Assembly (NCBI GenBank): GCA_964017065.1
Contig: OZ024791.1
Span: 2,489,410-2,553,409 of the forward strand
Origin: Haliclona indistincta
Lineage: Eukaryota; Porifera; Demospongiae; Haplosclerida; Chalinidae
DNA length: 64,000 nucleotides
Direction: 5' to 3'
Shown: positions 1 through 10,386 of the stretch, piece by piece
Position numbering within the stretch: position 1 is the first letter of the stretch
How the letters are laid out: every line of letters starts with the position of its first letter
Program-made: the position numbers and the translations under genes
The notes under the pieces: model-generated
Databases searched by the model: none
The model's input: only the letters and a program-made list of their open reading frames with translations
Told to the model about the DNA's origin: nothing

Positions 1-1
1 A

Positions 2-151
2 GACGGCTCTACCCCTCTTCAGCTGCTGTTTGCTGGTGAAGCCACGCACCCCACTCTCTTCTCCACTGCTAATGCTGCCTATGATACTGGAGTCAAGGAA
101 GCTCTGCGTATCATCGATCTAACTAAGCTCATCACTAATAATAAAAATTAA
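2..151 (+). CDS. Flavin amine oxidase, 3' end only (upstream tandem copy)
   Basis: The window opens inside this gene. The frame starting at base 2 reads the C-terminal FAD-contact region of a polyamine/monoamine-oxidase family protein (LLFAGEATHPTLFSTANAAY, then an EALRIID helix) and stops at TAA 149-151. The same region of the complete gene at 323-1771 reads LLFAGEATHPTYFSTAQAAY, so the two are tandem duplicates. Only 171 bp separate this stop codon from the next start. The extreme C-termini differ (ends TNNKN here, VLAKC in the downstream copy). Neither shows a peroxisomal SKL signal. Confidence 0.85.
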   Translation, partial: DGSTPLQLLFAGEATHPTLFSTANAAYDTGVKEALRIIDLTKLITNNKN

Positions 152-322
152 TTATTTATAATAATTATTGTATTATACTATTATATTAATTTTTTTATGA
201 ATTGTAGTTCACTTTGAGAAGCCGCCGTCTCGATTCGCGCGTCATCCTTACACCGGAAGTCAATCGGTAACTTCCCAAAACCGATGCACGCATGAACAAA
301 AAAAACATTAATCCTAAGAAGA

Positions 323-1771
323 ATGAGCAAGAAGACTGTTGTGATCGTCGGTGGGGGGATAGCTGGCCTTGCTGCAGCTAATACACTCGAACGCGCAGGA
401 GGGTACGAAGTGCACATGTTGGAAGGTTCATCGCGTCTCGGAGGTCGAGTGCAGACAGCTGATTTTCCAAAAGTAGGAATACCTGTTGCTTTAGGTGGAC
501 ACTATTTTCACGGTGAAGCAACAAACTCTCTTTATCAGCTAGCAAGAAAATTAGAATTTCTTGTCGAGAAGGATCGTTCTATTCTGTCTCGTTCTGAAAG
601 CAAAGACAATGAGGACGGGCACGGTAACGACTCTCCTCTGAGTCTACTTAGTGACGGAACAGTTTTAAACACCTGCTCTTCTTTTCGCCACTATACTCGG
701 CTTTTCCAGTCGGCTTACTCAAAATTGGCATCCATTGATGAATCTACGACTACGTCGCCGAACTCGAACGTCTACGATTACGTAGCGTTACGTTATAACG
801 AGGAAGTGACTGCAGATACTGCCTTATCTCTAGCTGTATTTGACTGCTATATGTCTGTGGTGGGGTTGTACTTTGGCAGCACATTAAAAAACATCGACTT
901 GGTTCTGCTCGCAGACAATGAAGCCGATCATGAAGACACAACTGAGTACCCTGGACACCCACTGCAACGAATAGTCAATCATCTTGCCGAAGGGCTCTCA
1001 TCAAATGTGATTCACCTCAACTCTGAGGTAGTATCCATCCAGTGGAACCAGTCTGTTGGACATCCAGTAGCAGTCCAATGCAGTAATGGTCTTCGGTACT
1101 TAGCAGATCATGTCATACTGACAGTGTCTCTCGGCGTACTCAAGGAAAAGATAGAGCCATCCATGACACCATTTTTCTCTCCTCCTCTGCCTGAATCGAA
1201 ACAGCTTGCAATACAAAGGCTAGGTTTTGGAGTAGTTTGTAAATTGATTTTTTCTTTAACAGAGCCACTCTGTGATGACACTCGTTTTGATGAAGTGTTG
1301 CTGTTTTGGAAGGAAAACCAAATGATTCCAAAACAACTATCGTGGATCAAGGGACTGTCTCTCATCCAAGTAAAAGACAAATCTGGTCTCTATACAGCTT
1401 GGCTTGGAGGAGAAAATGCCATTGCTGTCGAGAAATTGACAAATGCTGATCTGAAAGAAGGCTTGAGATTGGTTGCGGAAATGTTCTTTAAAAAATCCGT
1501 TCATGTTGATTCAATTATTTGCACACGCTGGTACAATGACCCTCTCTACAGAGGTAGCTACTCCTATGCTGCAGCTGGTAGCACATCAAGTGACAGAGAG
1601 AACTTATCCGGCCCTCTAGAAGGCACCACTCCTCTTCAGCTGCTCTTTGCTGGCGAAGCTACGCATCCCACTTACTTCTCCACAGCTCAAGCTGCCTATG
1701 ATAGCGGAATCAAGGAGGCTCTACGCATCATTGATCTGTCAAAATCTGAAAAAGTACTAGCAAAGTGTTAA
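323..1771 (+). CDS. Flavin-containing amine oxidase (polyamine/spermine-oxidase-like), single exon
   Basis: A 482-residue single-exon protein of the flavin amine oxidase family, which oxidises amines or polyamines with FAD and releases H2O2. Residues 5-24 form the Rossmann dinucleotide fold (VVIVGGGIAGLAAANTLERA), followed by the family's E-x8-GGR motif (EGSSRLGGRV). Near the C-terminus AGEATHPTYFSTAQAAYDSG contacts the flavin. The length is normal for the family and there is no signal peptide, so a cytosolic enzyme is likely. It is the second copy of a tandem pair with the fragment at 2-151. An AATAAA poly(A) signal lies at 1790-1795. The 171-bp upstream gap holds an ETS-like ACCGGAAGT at 252-260. 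The substrate cannot be told from sequence. Confidence 0.88.
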   Translation: MSKKTVVIVGGGIAGLAAANTLERAGGYEVHMLEGSSRLGGRVQTADFPKVGIPVALGGHYFHGEATNSLYQLARKLEFLVEKDRSILSRSESKDNEDGHGNDSPLSLLSDGTVLNTCSSFRHYTRLFQSAYSKLASIDESTTTSPNSNVYDYVALRYNEEVTADTALSLAVFDCYMSVVGLYFGSTLKNIDLVLLADNEADHEDTTEYPGHPLQRIVNHLAEGLSSNVIHLNSEVVSIQWNQSVGHPVAVQCSNGLRYLADHVILTVSLGVLKEKIEPSMTPFFSPPLPESKQLAIQRLGFGVVCKLIFSLTEPLCDDTRFDEVLLFWKENQMIPKQLSWIKGLSLIQVKDKSGLYTAWLGGENAIAVEKLTNADLKEGLRLVAEMFFKKSVHVDSIICTRWYNDPLYRGSYSYAAAGSTSSDRENLSGPLEGTTPLQLLFAGEATHPTYFSTAQAAYDSGIKEALRIIDLSKSEKVLAKC

Positions 1772-2254
1772 TATTTTTTTTGCTGTACCAATAAAAAAAT
1801 TGTTTAATTGCAGAGATAAAACATTAATACAAGTGGTTTGTATTGTACAATGCACCCAGGAATTATTGTCTTGATCATTTTCTTTTCTAATGAGATTATC
1901 TGACTCCAGCTCTCGGGATGGTTTATTTGTCCTGCTATTACAATGTGTGGTATTTTAGACAATGCACTGGACCTTATGCATTTCATGAATTAATACAGTG
2001 AACAGATCTTTGTACGCAGTGCACATGAGTTATCAGAAAAGGCGCTACTGTACCTATTACAGTGGGTCCGACTACAGGTCAGTAACACGCATGTGTACCT
2101 ATGTCAAAGCTGAGCAGCTTACAGCTAGCTAACAGACAAGTTTTAAAATGTAGGTGAAACACTGAGGTAGAGGTGTATATTAGGGAGCTTTTCGTGCCAT
2201 TTTCTATTCCACATACAGAGCTAGAACTGACTGCCAGTAAGCGGATAATTCAAC
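1772..2254. other. Intergenic, no gene seen
   Basis: This stretch follows the amine oxidase. It carries the AATAAA signal at 1790-1795 and A+T-rich DNA. Reading frames on both strands are short and resemble no family I recognise. Confidence 0.6.
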
Positions 2255-2490
2255 TCAAATACTTTTCAAAGTGCAAGCTTGTTTAGATTTTGCCATTAAT
2301 CCTTATGTTGAGTTTGACCTGCAATGTTCCTATGAGTGGGATTGACAGCCATTATTACCTAGTGCTTCTAGTCCAGCTCCTGTGCCTAGTCAGGCAGAAC
2401 CATATCCACAACCTATTCCCTCATCTGCTGCCTTTGCACCTCCTCCATTCACTCATCCATTCAGCTGCGTTGTCATTGCCCTTATAGAAC
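2255..2490 (+). pseudogene. Decayed 3' end of a second alpha-arrestin
   Basis: The DNA aligns by eye with the 3' end of the intact arrestin gene (about 3485-3640). Shared landmarks, in order, are AAAGTGCAAGCT, TTAATCCT..GTTGAGTTT, AATGTTCC..AGTGGG and CAGCCATT..TACC.AGTGCT. A small deletion after VEF shifts the frame, and the original frame hits TGA soon after. The tail after the break still reads as a Pro/Ser-rich arrestin C-terminus (PSQAEPYPQPIPSSAAFAPP). I read it as the remains of a tandem duplicate lying directly upstream of the surviving copy. It could instead be a 3' exon of a badly diverged gene, but no matching N-terminal part is present. Confidence 0.65.
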
Positions 2491-2624
2491 TCATTATTAT
2501 TAGTAGAGTTCAGTACAAGTTCAGGCAGAGCAGCTAAAGTAGGCGTGGCTAATCAACAGCTGACCTAGCTATGATGTATGGTCTCATTAACCTCTGACCT
2601 AATTAATCACATCGTGAAGGAGCC

Positions 2625-3665
2625 ATGAAGGAGTTCTACGTAGTTCTTGATAGTCCGCCAGAAGGCGGCTACGTGCCTGGTTCTGACGTGACTGGTCATG
2701 TTGTGCTGGTCACTGATGAGGCTAAATCTGGATATACATCTATCGAAGTCTCTCTCAAGGGATACGCGTCCGTGCACTGGTCTGAGACGCAAGGCACAGG
2801 TGATGACAGACGAACGGTAATGTACTCTTCTCGCGAAGAATATGTCGCAAAGACCGCTATCCTCTGGAATAAGCAAAATTCCCCTGACGGCCTGTTGGAG
2901 GCAGGAACTTATAAGTTCCAATTTTCATTGAGTTTTCAACCATTCAGTCGAGTAGTATACGGTTTGGTTCTACCTCCCACGTATCATGGTTTAAATGGAA
3001 GAATTGTTTACGAGGTACAAGCGGTAATTGTGAAAGCGTCTGCCCTTAAAATTAACAAGAGGGTGTCTGTAGAGTTTCCCTATTCAACTGTAGTAGATCT
3101 AAATGCTTCCCCTGGAATCCTGTCACCCCAAATGCTTCAAGTCCAGAAAACCCTTTGCTGTCTTTGTTGTGCAACTGGGCCCATATCCCTGACTGCTCGC
3201 ATTCCAAGGAGTGGATTCTGTGTTGGAGTTAGAGATGCCATATCTGTGGAGGTTGACATTGAAAATGGTAGCAACAGACAGATAAGATCCCTGCAGGCAG
3301 AACTGGTAAAGCGAGTAATATGCACAGCACAAGGACATCACAAAGTTTCCGAGAGCACTATACGACATATCAACAGTAATACACCCATCCAGCCTGGCAG
3401 TAACTCATCTTGGAAACCGCCTCCTTTATCTATTCCAAACACTGAGGCATCTATTACCACCTGCGGCATTATTGAACTACGTTACATCTTAAAAGTGCAA
3501 GCTGTAGTTTCTGGAGCAGTTAATCCTAAAGTTGAGTTTACTCTGCTGCTCGGCAATGTTCCGATCAGTGGGGTTGAAGGTAGTCAGCCATTGCTACCCA
3601 GTGCTCCTCTAGCTACTGCTAGTTATCCGGCTGCTGCACCTACAACAGTCAAGCCACCTTCCTGA
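2625..3665 (+). CDS. Alpha-arrestin (arrestin domain-containing protein), single exon
   Basis: A 346-residue protein with an arrestin N-domain (about 1-150; opens KEFYVVLDSPPEGGYVPGSD, with the usual GxVxxxG strand) and an arrestin C-domain (about 170-315; RSLQAELV, IELRYILKVQAVV). This matches ARRDC/TXNIP-type alpha-arrestins, which act as adaptors for endocytosis and ubiquitin ligases. The start lies in GAGCCATGAAGG and the reading is intron-free. The tail after the C-domain is short (ends TTVKPPS) and has no PPxY motif, which vertebrate ARRDC1-4 use to recruit NEDD4-type ligases. It is convergent with the endoglycoceramidase gene. Confidence 0.88.
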   Translation: MKEFYVVLDSPPEGGYVPGSDVTGHVVLVTDEAKSGYTSIEVSLKGYASVHWSETQGTGDDRRTVMYSSREEYVAKTAILWNKQNSPDGLLEAGTYKFQFSLSFQPFSRVVYGLVLPPTYHGLNGRIVYEVQAVIVKASALKINKRVSVEFPYSTVVDLNASPGILSPQMLQVQKTLCCLCCATGPISLTARIPRSGFCVGVRDAISVEVDIENGSNRQIRSLQAELVKRVICTAQGHHKVSESTIRHINSNTPIQPGSNSSWKPPPLSIPNTEASITTCGIIELRYILKVQAVVSGAVNPKVEFTLLLGNVPISGVEGSQPLLPSAPLATASYPAAAPTTVKPPS

Positions 3666-4025
3666 ACTTGTACTGTAGACTACCATTATCTCCACAGCCT
3701 GTGGCGCAATTATCAGTCAGATACTTTTATTTTTTCATCAGCTTATGACGTATACCTCAAAGGACACAAAATGTAACTTGTTACATGTATAGTGAACTGC
3801 TGATTAGAAAAATAATGTACTTCATCGTCATTATAACTTGTACTTCTTGCTAGTAGAGTGTTATCAAAGCTAAGCACGATTGGGTGTTGTTACGCACATT
3901 CTTGCAATGAATCTCAAAAGAAAGTGTGTTGTTTAATTTGAAAATATAAAACCATTTACATAACTAATAATACAGAAATAATATTCCACAAAGTAACGTC
4001 AGCTATAGTTGTCATGAAGGATCGT
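3666..4025. other. Intergenic between convergent genes
   Basis: The 3' flanks of the arrestin (+) and the endoglycoceramidase (-) meet here. The DNA is A+T-rich and I see no further gene or repeat. Confidence 0.6.
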
Positions 4026-7000
4026 TTAGTTTATTTCTGGGTTATTCGTACAGTGACCACCTGTATAACATGTATTATACAACACACACATGTGTATTAT
4101 GCTGAGTACCTGTCTATCAGGCGCTGAGTCAGACAGAGTGACGAACACCTTATTAGAGTCATAGGCAACAGTAGCCACACCACTGGGCTGTATCCTACAA
4201 AATGAGTTATAGAACTAACCACATGCTGATATCTTTCACGTGCTTTTTAATATAGCGAGCAGAACAATTCGTAAAAAAATTTAATCCACAAAATTTATAC
4301 CCAATACAGTGCGTTTAGTAAAATCCTAATGCCTGTGACATGTGCAATGAAAATGCTTCCGACCTTCTTTTCTCCATTGTGAGCTCAATAAAAATACTGA
4401 ATAAATTTGTTGTGACTCACACCACTGTGTATCCATTGGGATATTGTATGTCTTCATTGATGTATATTTCAGTTGGATTAGGAATAGACTTGTTAGCCAT
4501 GTAGCTGATGGTGTAGCTACTGGTCTCAGGATCGAAGGATTGACTGAGAGCCTGACCAGAAACTGCCTGTAACAATAAAGACTGCATAACTTCATTCTTT
4601 TTATACGTGCAATCAACGTACATACCAGAAGTTTGCCTGTCTATAGTAGTGTTACCTGTGCATATGTGCGTGACAATAGCTTCAGTTTATCATGATCGAT
4701 GCTGCCATTCTTGTACCATAGTCCCTCGCCAGTATTAGACTGTGTTGTTATATCGCCATAGCTACAAACAACAAATTTTGGGTCAGTTATCAATCTTCTA
4801 CAAAATATCTTGTACACTATTATCGGCGCATATCTCACCCTTTATACTGCCAGTACGTCCATGACTGGAAGTTGCTATCAGCCAGTGCCTGTTACATGTC
4901 GATCACAACAAAATCAATATTTTTTCCTCACTCTAATCTCTCTCTCTCTCACAAACACACATAAACATCTGTGTTTTAAAACTGATTGATGATGTGTGTC
5001 TAGCCGAGCACCAGTATATGTCTCTCCGATTTATCTTACCAGTAACTCCACTGCTTCTTTCCATGCATTATCCTGTGGTGAGGCTGAAGTGTATGCTCCC
5101 CTGAAAAAACAAAAGTACAATGTAAGTATCTACGGCCGCCTGTATGCAAGCTTCACATGTTTTGGGATCAAGAAAGTTTCATTGTGTCGAGTATGTATTG
5201 ACTTCAGGTCACACAGTACATTCTCGAGTAAAAGATGCAAACCAGGCTACCAACATGCTAATAAACACTTTCTCACATCAGTGTAGTGTTGCTATGGTGC
5301 AATAATAAATAGCCTGATCATGCCTAGAATGTACAATTCGGAGAAGCTAGTTAATGCATCAAAATACAGCGGTTTACAAAGTTCTTGCATAGTGTCATAC
5401 ATTTGTATGCTCGACATTTATATGCAAGAGCGTTGTAAACCGCTGTACCACTAACCATTCAGTCATGAATCCAGCCACTCCCAGATTTTCTCGATCCGAC
5501 TGACGTATATTGAACACATTCTTGTCCAATTCATCGCACAATAAACCATTACGAGGCTAAAATTGAATGAAAAAACATTTCAAATAATTATTACTCATTA
5601 CCTGACCGTCTTTGTCCAATAAGATGCAATATAAGTGATAGGACAGAACTTGTCTGAGAAAGACAGTGAAAATATATAAAATTTGCAGAGTCCAAACTCC
5701 GAACTTTGTGGGTATTATACCAATGATCATGGACAAAAGTTCGTAACTCTTGTTGTAAAAAATTTGCATGCGAAATTTCTCCGTGTAAAACCTGATTCAC
5801 ATTACGTTGTTGACATCACACAACTGTCAAGCAATGAATTTACTCCAGCATTGGTAACTCAATAAATTCCGCCTCTCATTAAACTCCGCCCCTCCTAGAC
5901 TCACCGATCATTAAACCCCGCCCCTCCTAGACTCACCGATCATTAAACTCCTCCCCTCCTGGTCCTCGGGTTAGTCCAGTAGACGATATGCTCTTCAGAG
6001 GAAGGTTAGTAATGATCACAGTAGGCTCAAACAGAATGATATGATCATTGTCCACTTGACGTATTGCGCTATGGAGTGATTGATACAACGGCTCAAGATT
6101 GCGTCGATCAGCTACATCTGTAAAAAGGTACAGTTGTGACTCAGGTAAGAAAATCCTAGCTGGCTGTTGAGAGCAGAAAGACAAATGAATACACTCTTTA
6201 GTGATGTAGTGAAATAGTGATGTATGCATACAAGACTGGTATTACCAGAGGATGATAATATTTATAAAGTTTTTAACAATAATATAATAAATTATCCCTA
6301 GATTTTCAAAAGATACAATTATAAGCACACGCATTATAAGCATTATAAGAGAAATGATTATCGATGTGTATGCACTGAAAAACTCACGAGCTTCCAATTG
6401 ATCAGGATGTCCATAAATATCTCCCGCCCACGGTTCATTAATGAGTTCATAGCCCAGTATGTAAGGATTGCCGGCAAACCTCTCAGCTACTCTGGTCCAG
6501 AATAGACCCATCCTGTCACGTATGCCTGCTTCATTGTCATACAAACTCTGCCTGCAAGAAAAAAAAACAGTGTTGGTAAACCAGCTAACCACACAGCAAA
6601 GAGGCTTATTATGATACAAAAATATTAAATTGGGTGGTTTGGAGCAAAACTGAAAAAAAACCAACAAATAATATCAGTGTGTTTCATTAAGTCAAAGCTC
6701 TCATTTTTAGTCTACATGCACAGTAGTAAATCTCTACTCATTTCTTCATGGTCTCCCTAGTGTTTGCATTACCATGCTTTTCCTTCCGCATCACTGAAAT
6801 AGTAGGTGAAGAACTGATGTCGAGAACAATCATTACGATATGGGTAGCTGCAATGATGAATAATGAGACAGTTATTATATTGCATAGAGTGTGAAAGGGT
6901 GTAGTTGCAGGAAGACTATGTGTTTGTCACTATCTGAATTGTGATCTTGCGGAAACTATTAAACCCCACCTCATGATGCTCTACGAAACAACAGATGTGT

Positions 7001-8078
7001 TTCATGAACTATACCAGTGCATATACATGTAGCATGATGATACTAAATGCTGATTCACGCACAACACACACACATAATGCTGTACATACAGATACAGTAC
7101 TACAGTGGAACCCCTCTTAGAGGACACCTCTCATCCCTCTATAATGGACACTTACTGAATCCCAAATATAACCCTCATAATGTATAATAAACCCCTGACC
7201 AGAGGACACCCTCTCTATAATCGACAATTTGGTTGGCTCCAATGGTGTCCGCCTTAGAGAGGTTCCACTGTAGGTACCTACACACAGATACTACCTACCC
7301 AGTGCTGTTATCAACAGTGAACGGTGATAACTGTGGAATGGGCTCAGGAAAGGGAAGCGGCTTCTTTGAGCGATTGGTATAGAGAGCCGCGTAGTCAGGA
7401 GCACCTTCACCTGATCAGAAGGTCCATACAGATGGTCTAAAGGTTTTACTTCCTACTAACCACAGAATTTTGGTGACAGAAGATCTTGATGACAGTCCAA
7501 TATTGTATAGATTCCAACTTGACCAAGATTGTTAACAATATCTGCAAGAACCTGAACAGAACACGTAACCGTACACACTATTATAAACACTTGGTTTGCT
7601 TACACTCAAGTATGTGTCATTATATTGTCCCTTGGTTGGCTCCACCCCCTGCCAGGCTACATACAAACGAACAACATTGAATCCATTCTTCACGAAAAAA
7701 CTGATGTCTTCTTGACTCAGGGAGAGCTCGGGATCAAAACTGTCCAGTCTTGGGTAGTAAGGGTGTGTCTTGTACACCTGAAAAGCACAATAACAAAAAT
7801 GAACACAGGAGCACGGGGTTTGAGGTATGATGCTATTGATCACGTGTATCTTCTACATCCAGGCTCACTGACCGCGTTCATGCCATGAAAGAGAAGTTGG
7901 CGTCCTGCAGGGAAGGTCAATGAATCAATTATGAATCGTGTCTCCTCGTTTCGTTACCTGTTACGTCGACGATGTGTTTTGTAGTTGTGTTGACCTTCAA
8001 ACAGCATGGAGGCGGTTGGGACACTGCCAGCCACGAACACCAGCACAGCAGCAACAGATATAACGGCACCGTCATCAT
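4026..8078 (-). CDS. Endoglycoceramidase-like glycoside hydrolase (GH5 family), 15 exons
   Basis: Exons 5'->3' on the minus strand: 8078-7958, 7904-7873, 7777-7604, 7551-7461, 7410-7299, 6847-6773, 6551-6388, 6117-5937, 5653-5602, 5556-5456, 5100-5040, 4888-4839, 4761-4656, 4566-4421, 4194-4026. Phases all join, giving 544 aa. Endoglycoceramidases cut the oligosaccharide-ceramide bond of glycosphingolipids. Visible features are a signal peptide (MMTVPLYLLLLCWCSWLAVS), the opening LLFHGMNAVYKTHPYYP, NGFNVVRLYVAWQGVEP, YTILDCHQDLLSPKFCGEG, the acid/base Glu in YELINEPWAGD (exon 7), the nucleophile Glu in AGFMTEWGAY (exons 10/11) and the C-terminal beta domain (NGYTVVIQPSGVATVAYDSN). Cnidarian homologues digest dietary glycolipids, so a secreted digestive or lysosomal role is inferred. 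Introns 5 and 10 hold MITEs. The donor after exon 8 is tandemly duplicated. Confidence 0.9.
5365..5448. mobile_element. Tiny hairpin MITE in endoglycoceramidase intron 10
   Basis: Two inverted arms of about 25 bp face each other. The left reads CAGCGGTTTACAAAGTTCTT and the right is the complement of CAGCGGTTTACAACGCTCTT. TA lies at both ends, as expected for a Tc1/mariner-type TA insertion. The element is about 83 bp with no coding capacity. It lies just 5' of exon 10 on the plus map, in the intron toward exon 11. Confidence 0.6.
5891..5958 (-). repeat. Tandem duplication carrying a splice donor
   Basis: A unit of about 30-35 bp (GGGGCGGGGTTTAATGATCG, then GTGAGTCTAGGA) is repeated at the 3' edge of endoglycoceramidase exon 8. 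Both copies contain GATCG|GTGAGT. Only use of the first copy (exon end at 5937) keeps the frame, because the stretch between the donors begins with an in-frame TGA. Confidence 0.7.
7101..7272. mobile_element. MITE with TACAGTGGAACC terminal inverted repeats (copy 1)
   Basis: It begins TACAGTGGAACCCCTCTTAG and ends GCCTTAGAGAGGTTCCACTG-TA, so the ends are inverted repeats bounded by TA. The interior is non-coding. The whole sequence matches, in reverse orientation, the copy at 63105-63255, including inner blocks such as GACCAGAGGACACCCTCTCT. The termini resemble pogo/Tigger-class (Tc1/mariner superfamily) ends. It is inserted in endoglycoceramidase intron 5. Confidence 0.75.
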
Positions 8079-8358
8079 ACTTCACGTGCGTAGTGAGTGG
8101 GCGGGGCTCATTCGTTGCTAATGAAAGCTAGAAGCATGCTAGAAGGTAGCATGCCGTGCAATGTGGGGGATTTTGCTACTACTTTGCGTCCTTTTCTTAG
8201 ATCTATGTATGCAAAGACATAGCTTTGCTGGTCCAAGCTAGCTGATCATAGTTAGTACACACATCCTCATCGATTCCTGGTTTGACACGTTAATCAGTCC
8301 ATTGATACGCTGCTGTACCTCCTTACAAGTAACATCTTTTCCTTCTTGCAAATGTCAC

Positions 8359-8366
8359 TATAAATA
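8359..8366 (+). promoter_or_regulatory. TATA box of mini-sushi gene A1
   Basis: TATAAATA, continuing as AGAACACCACAAA, lies 73 bp upstream of the A1 start codon. The same core is present before A2 (11360-11367). A related TATATAAGAACACC precedes both B genes. Confidence 0.6.
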
Positions 8367-8439
8367 AGAACACCACAAAACCCATAAACAAGCTCATTTG
8401 CTACATTGCTCATCCCCTCCTGGTCAAAGGATCAAGACA

Positions 8440-8661
8440 ATGAAGGCTATTGGTGGTTTTGCTGTTGTCCTGCTAGTGCTGGCAGCTGTTACTCAGGAAG
8501 GATCTGCTTACTGTGATTTACCAGTAGAGCCTGGAGCACTATTCTATAGCCCAAACAGACCTCACTATATACATAATGAAGAAATCACTATTTTCTTCGA
8601 ACATCCAAAACCGTACACAGTTCGTCAATGTGACCAAACAGAATGGTTCACAATACTGTAA
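8440..8661 (+). CDS. Small secreted sushi-like peptide A1
   Basis: 73 aa. I chose the methionine of MKAIGGFAVVLLVLAAVTQE because it starts a textbook signal peptide ending ..GSA; an ATG 14 codons upstream would spoil the signal. The mature chain has about 50 residues with two cysteines (YCDLPVEPG.. and ..VRQCDQTEW). The spacing C-x2-P-x2-G-x(F/Y)-SP..Y.H.(E/D).(I/V)TI follows the first two-thirds of a sushi/CCP domain, but the second cysteine is Phe (ITIFF) and the fourth is missing. TAA is followed within a few bases by an intron-like GTATGA..CACACAG (about 8665-8713). AATAAA is at 8843-8848. Function unknown; an extracellular effector or ligand is possible. A near-identical copy is at 11441. 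Confidence 0.7.
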   Translation: MKAIGGFAVVLLVLAAVTQEGSAYCDLPVEPGALFYSPNRPHYIHNEEITIFFEHPKPYTVRQCDQTEWFTIL

Positions 8662-8662
8662 T

Positions 8663-9290
8663 GGTATGATAATCAATTTTGTTAATAACATAGTGTTATT
8701 GTTTTCACACAGGTATTATCACCTGTGGACTGCTCAACTGGATTTGACAATGGAAACTAATACCTAATGAACCTTGTTGTAGTTTAGAACAATAGTGCTG
8801 GCCACATGTATGTAGTGAATCTGTAAGTTATACATTATGAAAAATAAATCATTTTTGCATCAAGTGTTGAGCATCGCGCTGCGATAAGTAAAAAGTTTGA
8901 GTCTTATATGTACTATCAAAGTGCTGCTTATAAACTTGACTAGCTATTACAACAACATCTACAGCAAAAGCAGCTATGTATGTGTGTATAATCATTGGTT
9001 ACCGATAATATAGTATGACCAGTAGGCAAAAAAAAGCTACAGTATTCTGCAAATTCATTATAAATTGCTGTAACAAAGAGAGAAGAAGTATCAACTGTTC
9101 TCATTTACAACTTCTACACAGTTATTTGGTCACACAATATTTCATGATCACAGAACTGCACATTTCACATTAAATCAGTTCATTCACATACAACCCCGTA
9201 CAGTGTTTCAGAGACATTCACACATCTTGTAGCAGTAACTATCGGAAAACAGCCCAATCTACAGCATGATTATTTGACAACAACAAGACA
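8663..9290. other. 3' region of A1 and intergenic DNA
   Basis: It holds the 3' untranslated region of A1 with a likely 3'-UTR intron, then A+T-rich DNA with no gene or repeat that I recognise. Confidence 0.5.
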
Positions 9291-9503
9291 ATGAAGGCCT
9301 TTGCTAATGATATTCTTTGTACTGCTACATATGTAGTGTTGGCAGTTGTTTTTAAAGATACCAGAGAAGGACATGAGTTTGTCTACCTGAACAAACTTGA
9401 TCAGTTGATTCACAGTTTTCTGCAGTGGCGGGATTCCATTATGAGATTTATAGACCAGCAGCTACGCAACCTGATTGGTCAACATCGCTTAGCTGTCGTC
9501 TAA
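9291..9503 (+). other. Uncertain small ORF, possibly a decayed relative of the mini-sushi genes
   Basis: A 70-codon frame opens in the context CAAGACAATGAAGGC, the same context as the A1 start. A little upstream is CATTCACACATC, which also lies upstream of the B genes. The predicted peptide (MKAFANDILCTATYVVLAVV..) has a broken hydrophobic start and no sushi-like cysteine pattern. It may be a dead copy or chance. Confidence 0.25.
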
Positions 9504-10078
9504 TCTCAGTTATGAACTGTTTACTGCAAATTATTGTAGGAAGATTTATTTTGCTAAGGTATCATGGATGATAGTAAAGATTATGCTCTTTTCTATCTCA
9601 ATAAGCTTGAATTAAATATGAGCTAGCTCTTAGAGATAATGGACTGAAGCTAAGAAAATATCAGCTCTAGTAAAAGATTGAAGTGGAAAAACTATTCAAA
9701 GCACAAATAGCCCAAAAAGAACAGTTCTCTAATCGTTTGCAGTGCTGATGGTTGTAAATGTTCAATAAGAGACTCAATCACTCTTTCAGGCCCTCTCTTG
9801 TCACATGATTCATGTGTGACTTAAATGTGCTTTAGTTTGCAAGTTAAAAACTAAGTAATATTTTTATCTCCTGTAATGACACATCGCGTTAATTCATTGA
9901 CTGATTTTATTGTTGTTTTTTTCTGGCCACATGAACTACACACATTCTAATGCTATGAGATTGTCCGTTTAGCCGTGTCCCATGTCAAGTCCATTATTTG
10001 AGCAGTCAGTGAATGAGAGAGTTATCTGCATAACGTAGATATCATAAAATGATATGAAGTGTTAGAAAAGGTTTTACC

Positions 10079-10312
10079 TCATTTTATTTCATTCCAGTAT
10101 CCATCGTCACAGAAGAACATCTTACTTGGGTTACCTTGATCATAGTTTATAGTCACAGAGTCTGCGTGGTTATATTTGTCCTTCTTTGGGCTCACAAATA
10201 TACCTCCTTTGGGAGGAGCACATTGCTTTTTGAGAGCTCGATTGTCAGAATATACTCCTTGAAAAACTGCCATGACTAAAAGAACACTGGCGAGGATTGC
10301 AAATGTCTTCAT
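10079..10312 (-). CDS. Small secreted sushi-like peptide B1
   Basis: 77 aa, signal peptide MKTFAILASVLLVMAVFQGV..YS, then a 55-residue mature chain with two cysteines (KKQCAPPKGGIFVSP.., ..MFFCDDGYWNEIK). It matches the CCP consensus C-x-PP-x-G-x4-SP..Y...DSVTI..D.G....C.DG.W well, but the position of the second CCP cysteine is Tyr (TINYDQG) and the fourth is absent. In normal sushi domains Cys1 pairs with Cys3 and Cys2 with Cys4, so exactly one bond is lost and one kept. TATA at 10387-10394 (minus strand). TGA comes two bases before a possible donor (GGTAAAAC). It differs from B2 at only a few positions. Function unknown. Confidence 0.72.
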   Translation of the reverse strand: MKTFAILASVLLVMAVFQGVYSDNRALKKQCAPPKGGIFVSPKKDKYNHADSVTINYDQGNPSKMFFCDDGYWNEIK

Positions 10313-10386
10313 CTTGAACTTTTTTCTTTCTGTGGTAGTACAAGTTGAATATAGTATGAGATGCTCTATGTGTGTGCTGAGGTGTT

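Noticed and set aside
2290..2487. 65-codon frame rich in Leu/His
   Set aside because: It is an out-of-frame reading of the decayed arrestin copy.
5683..5865. Plus-strand 60-codon frame in the endoglycoceramidase region
   Set aside because: It overlaps a minus-strand intron and lacks any recognisable motif or splice partner.
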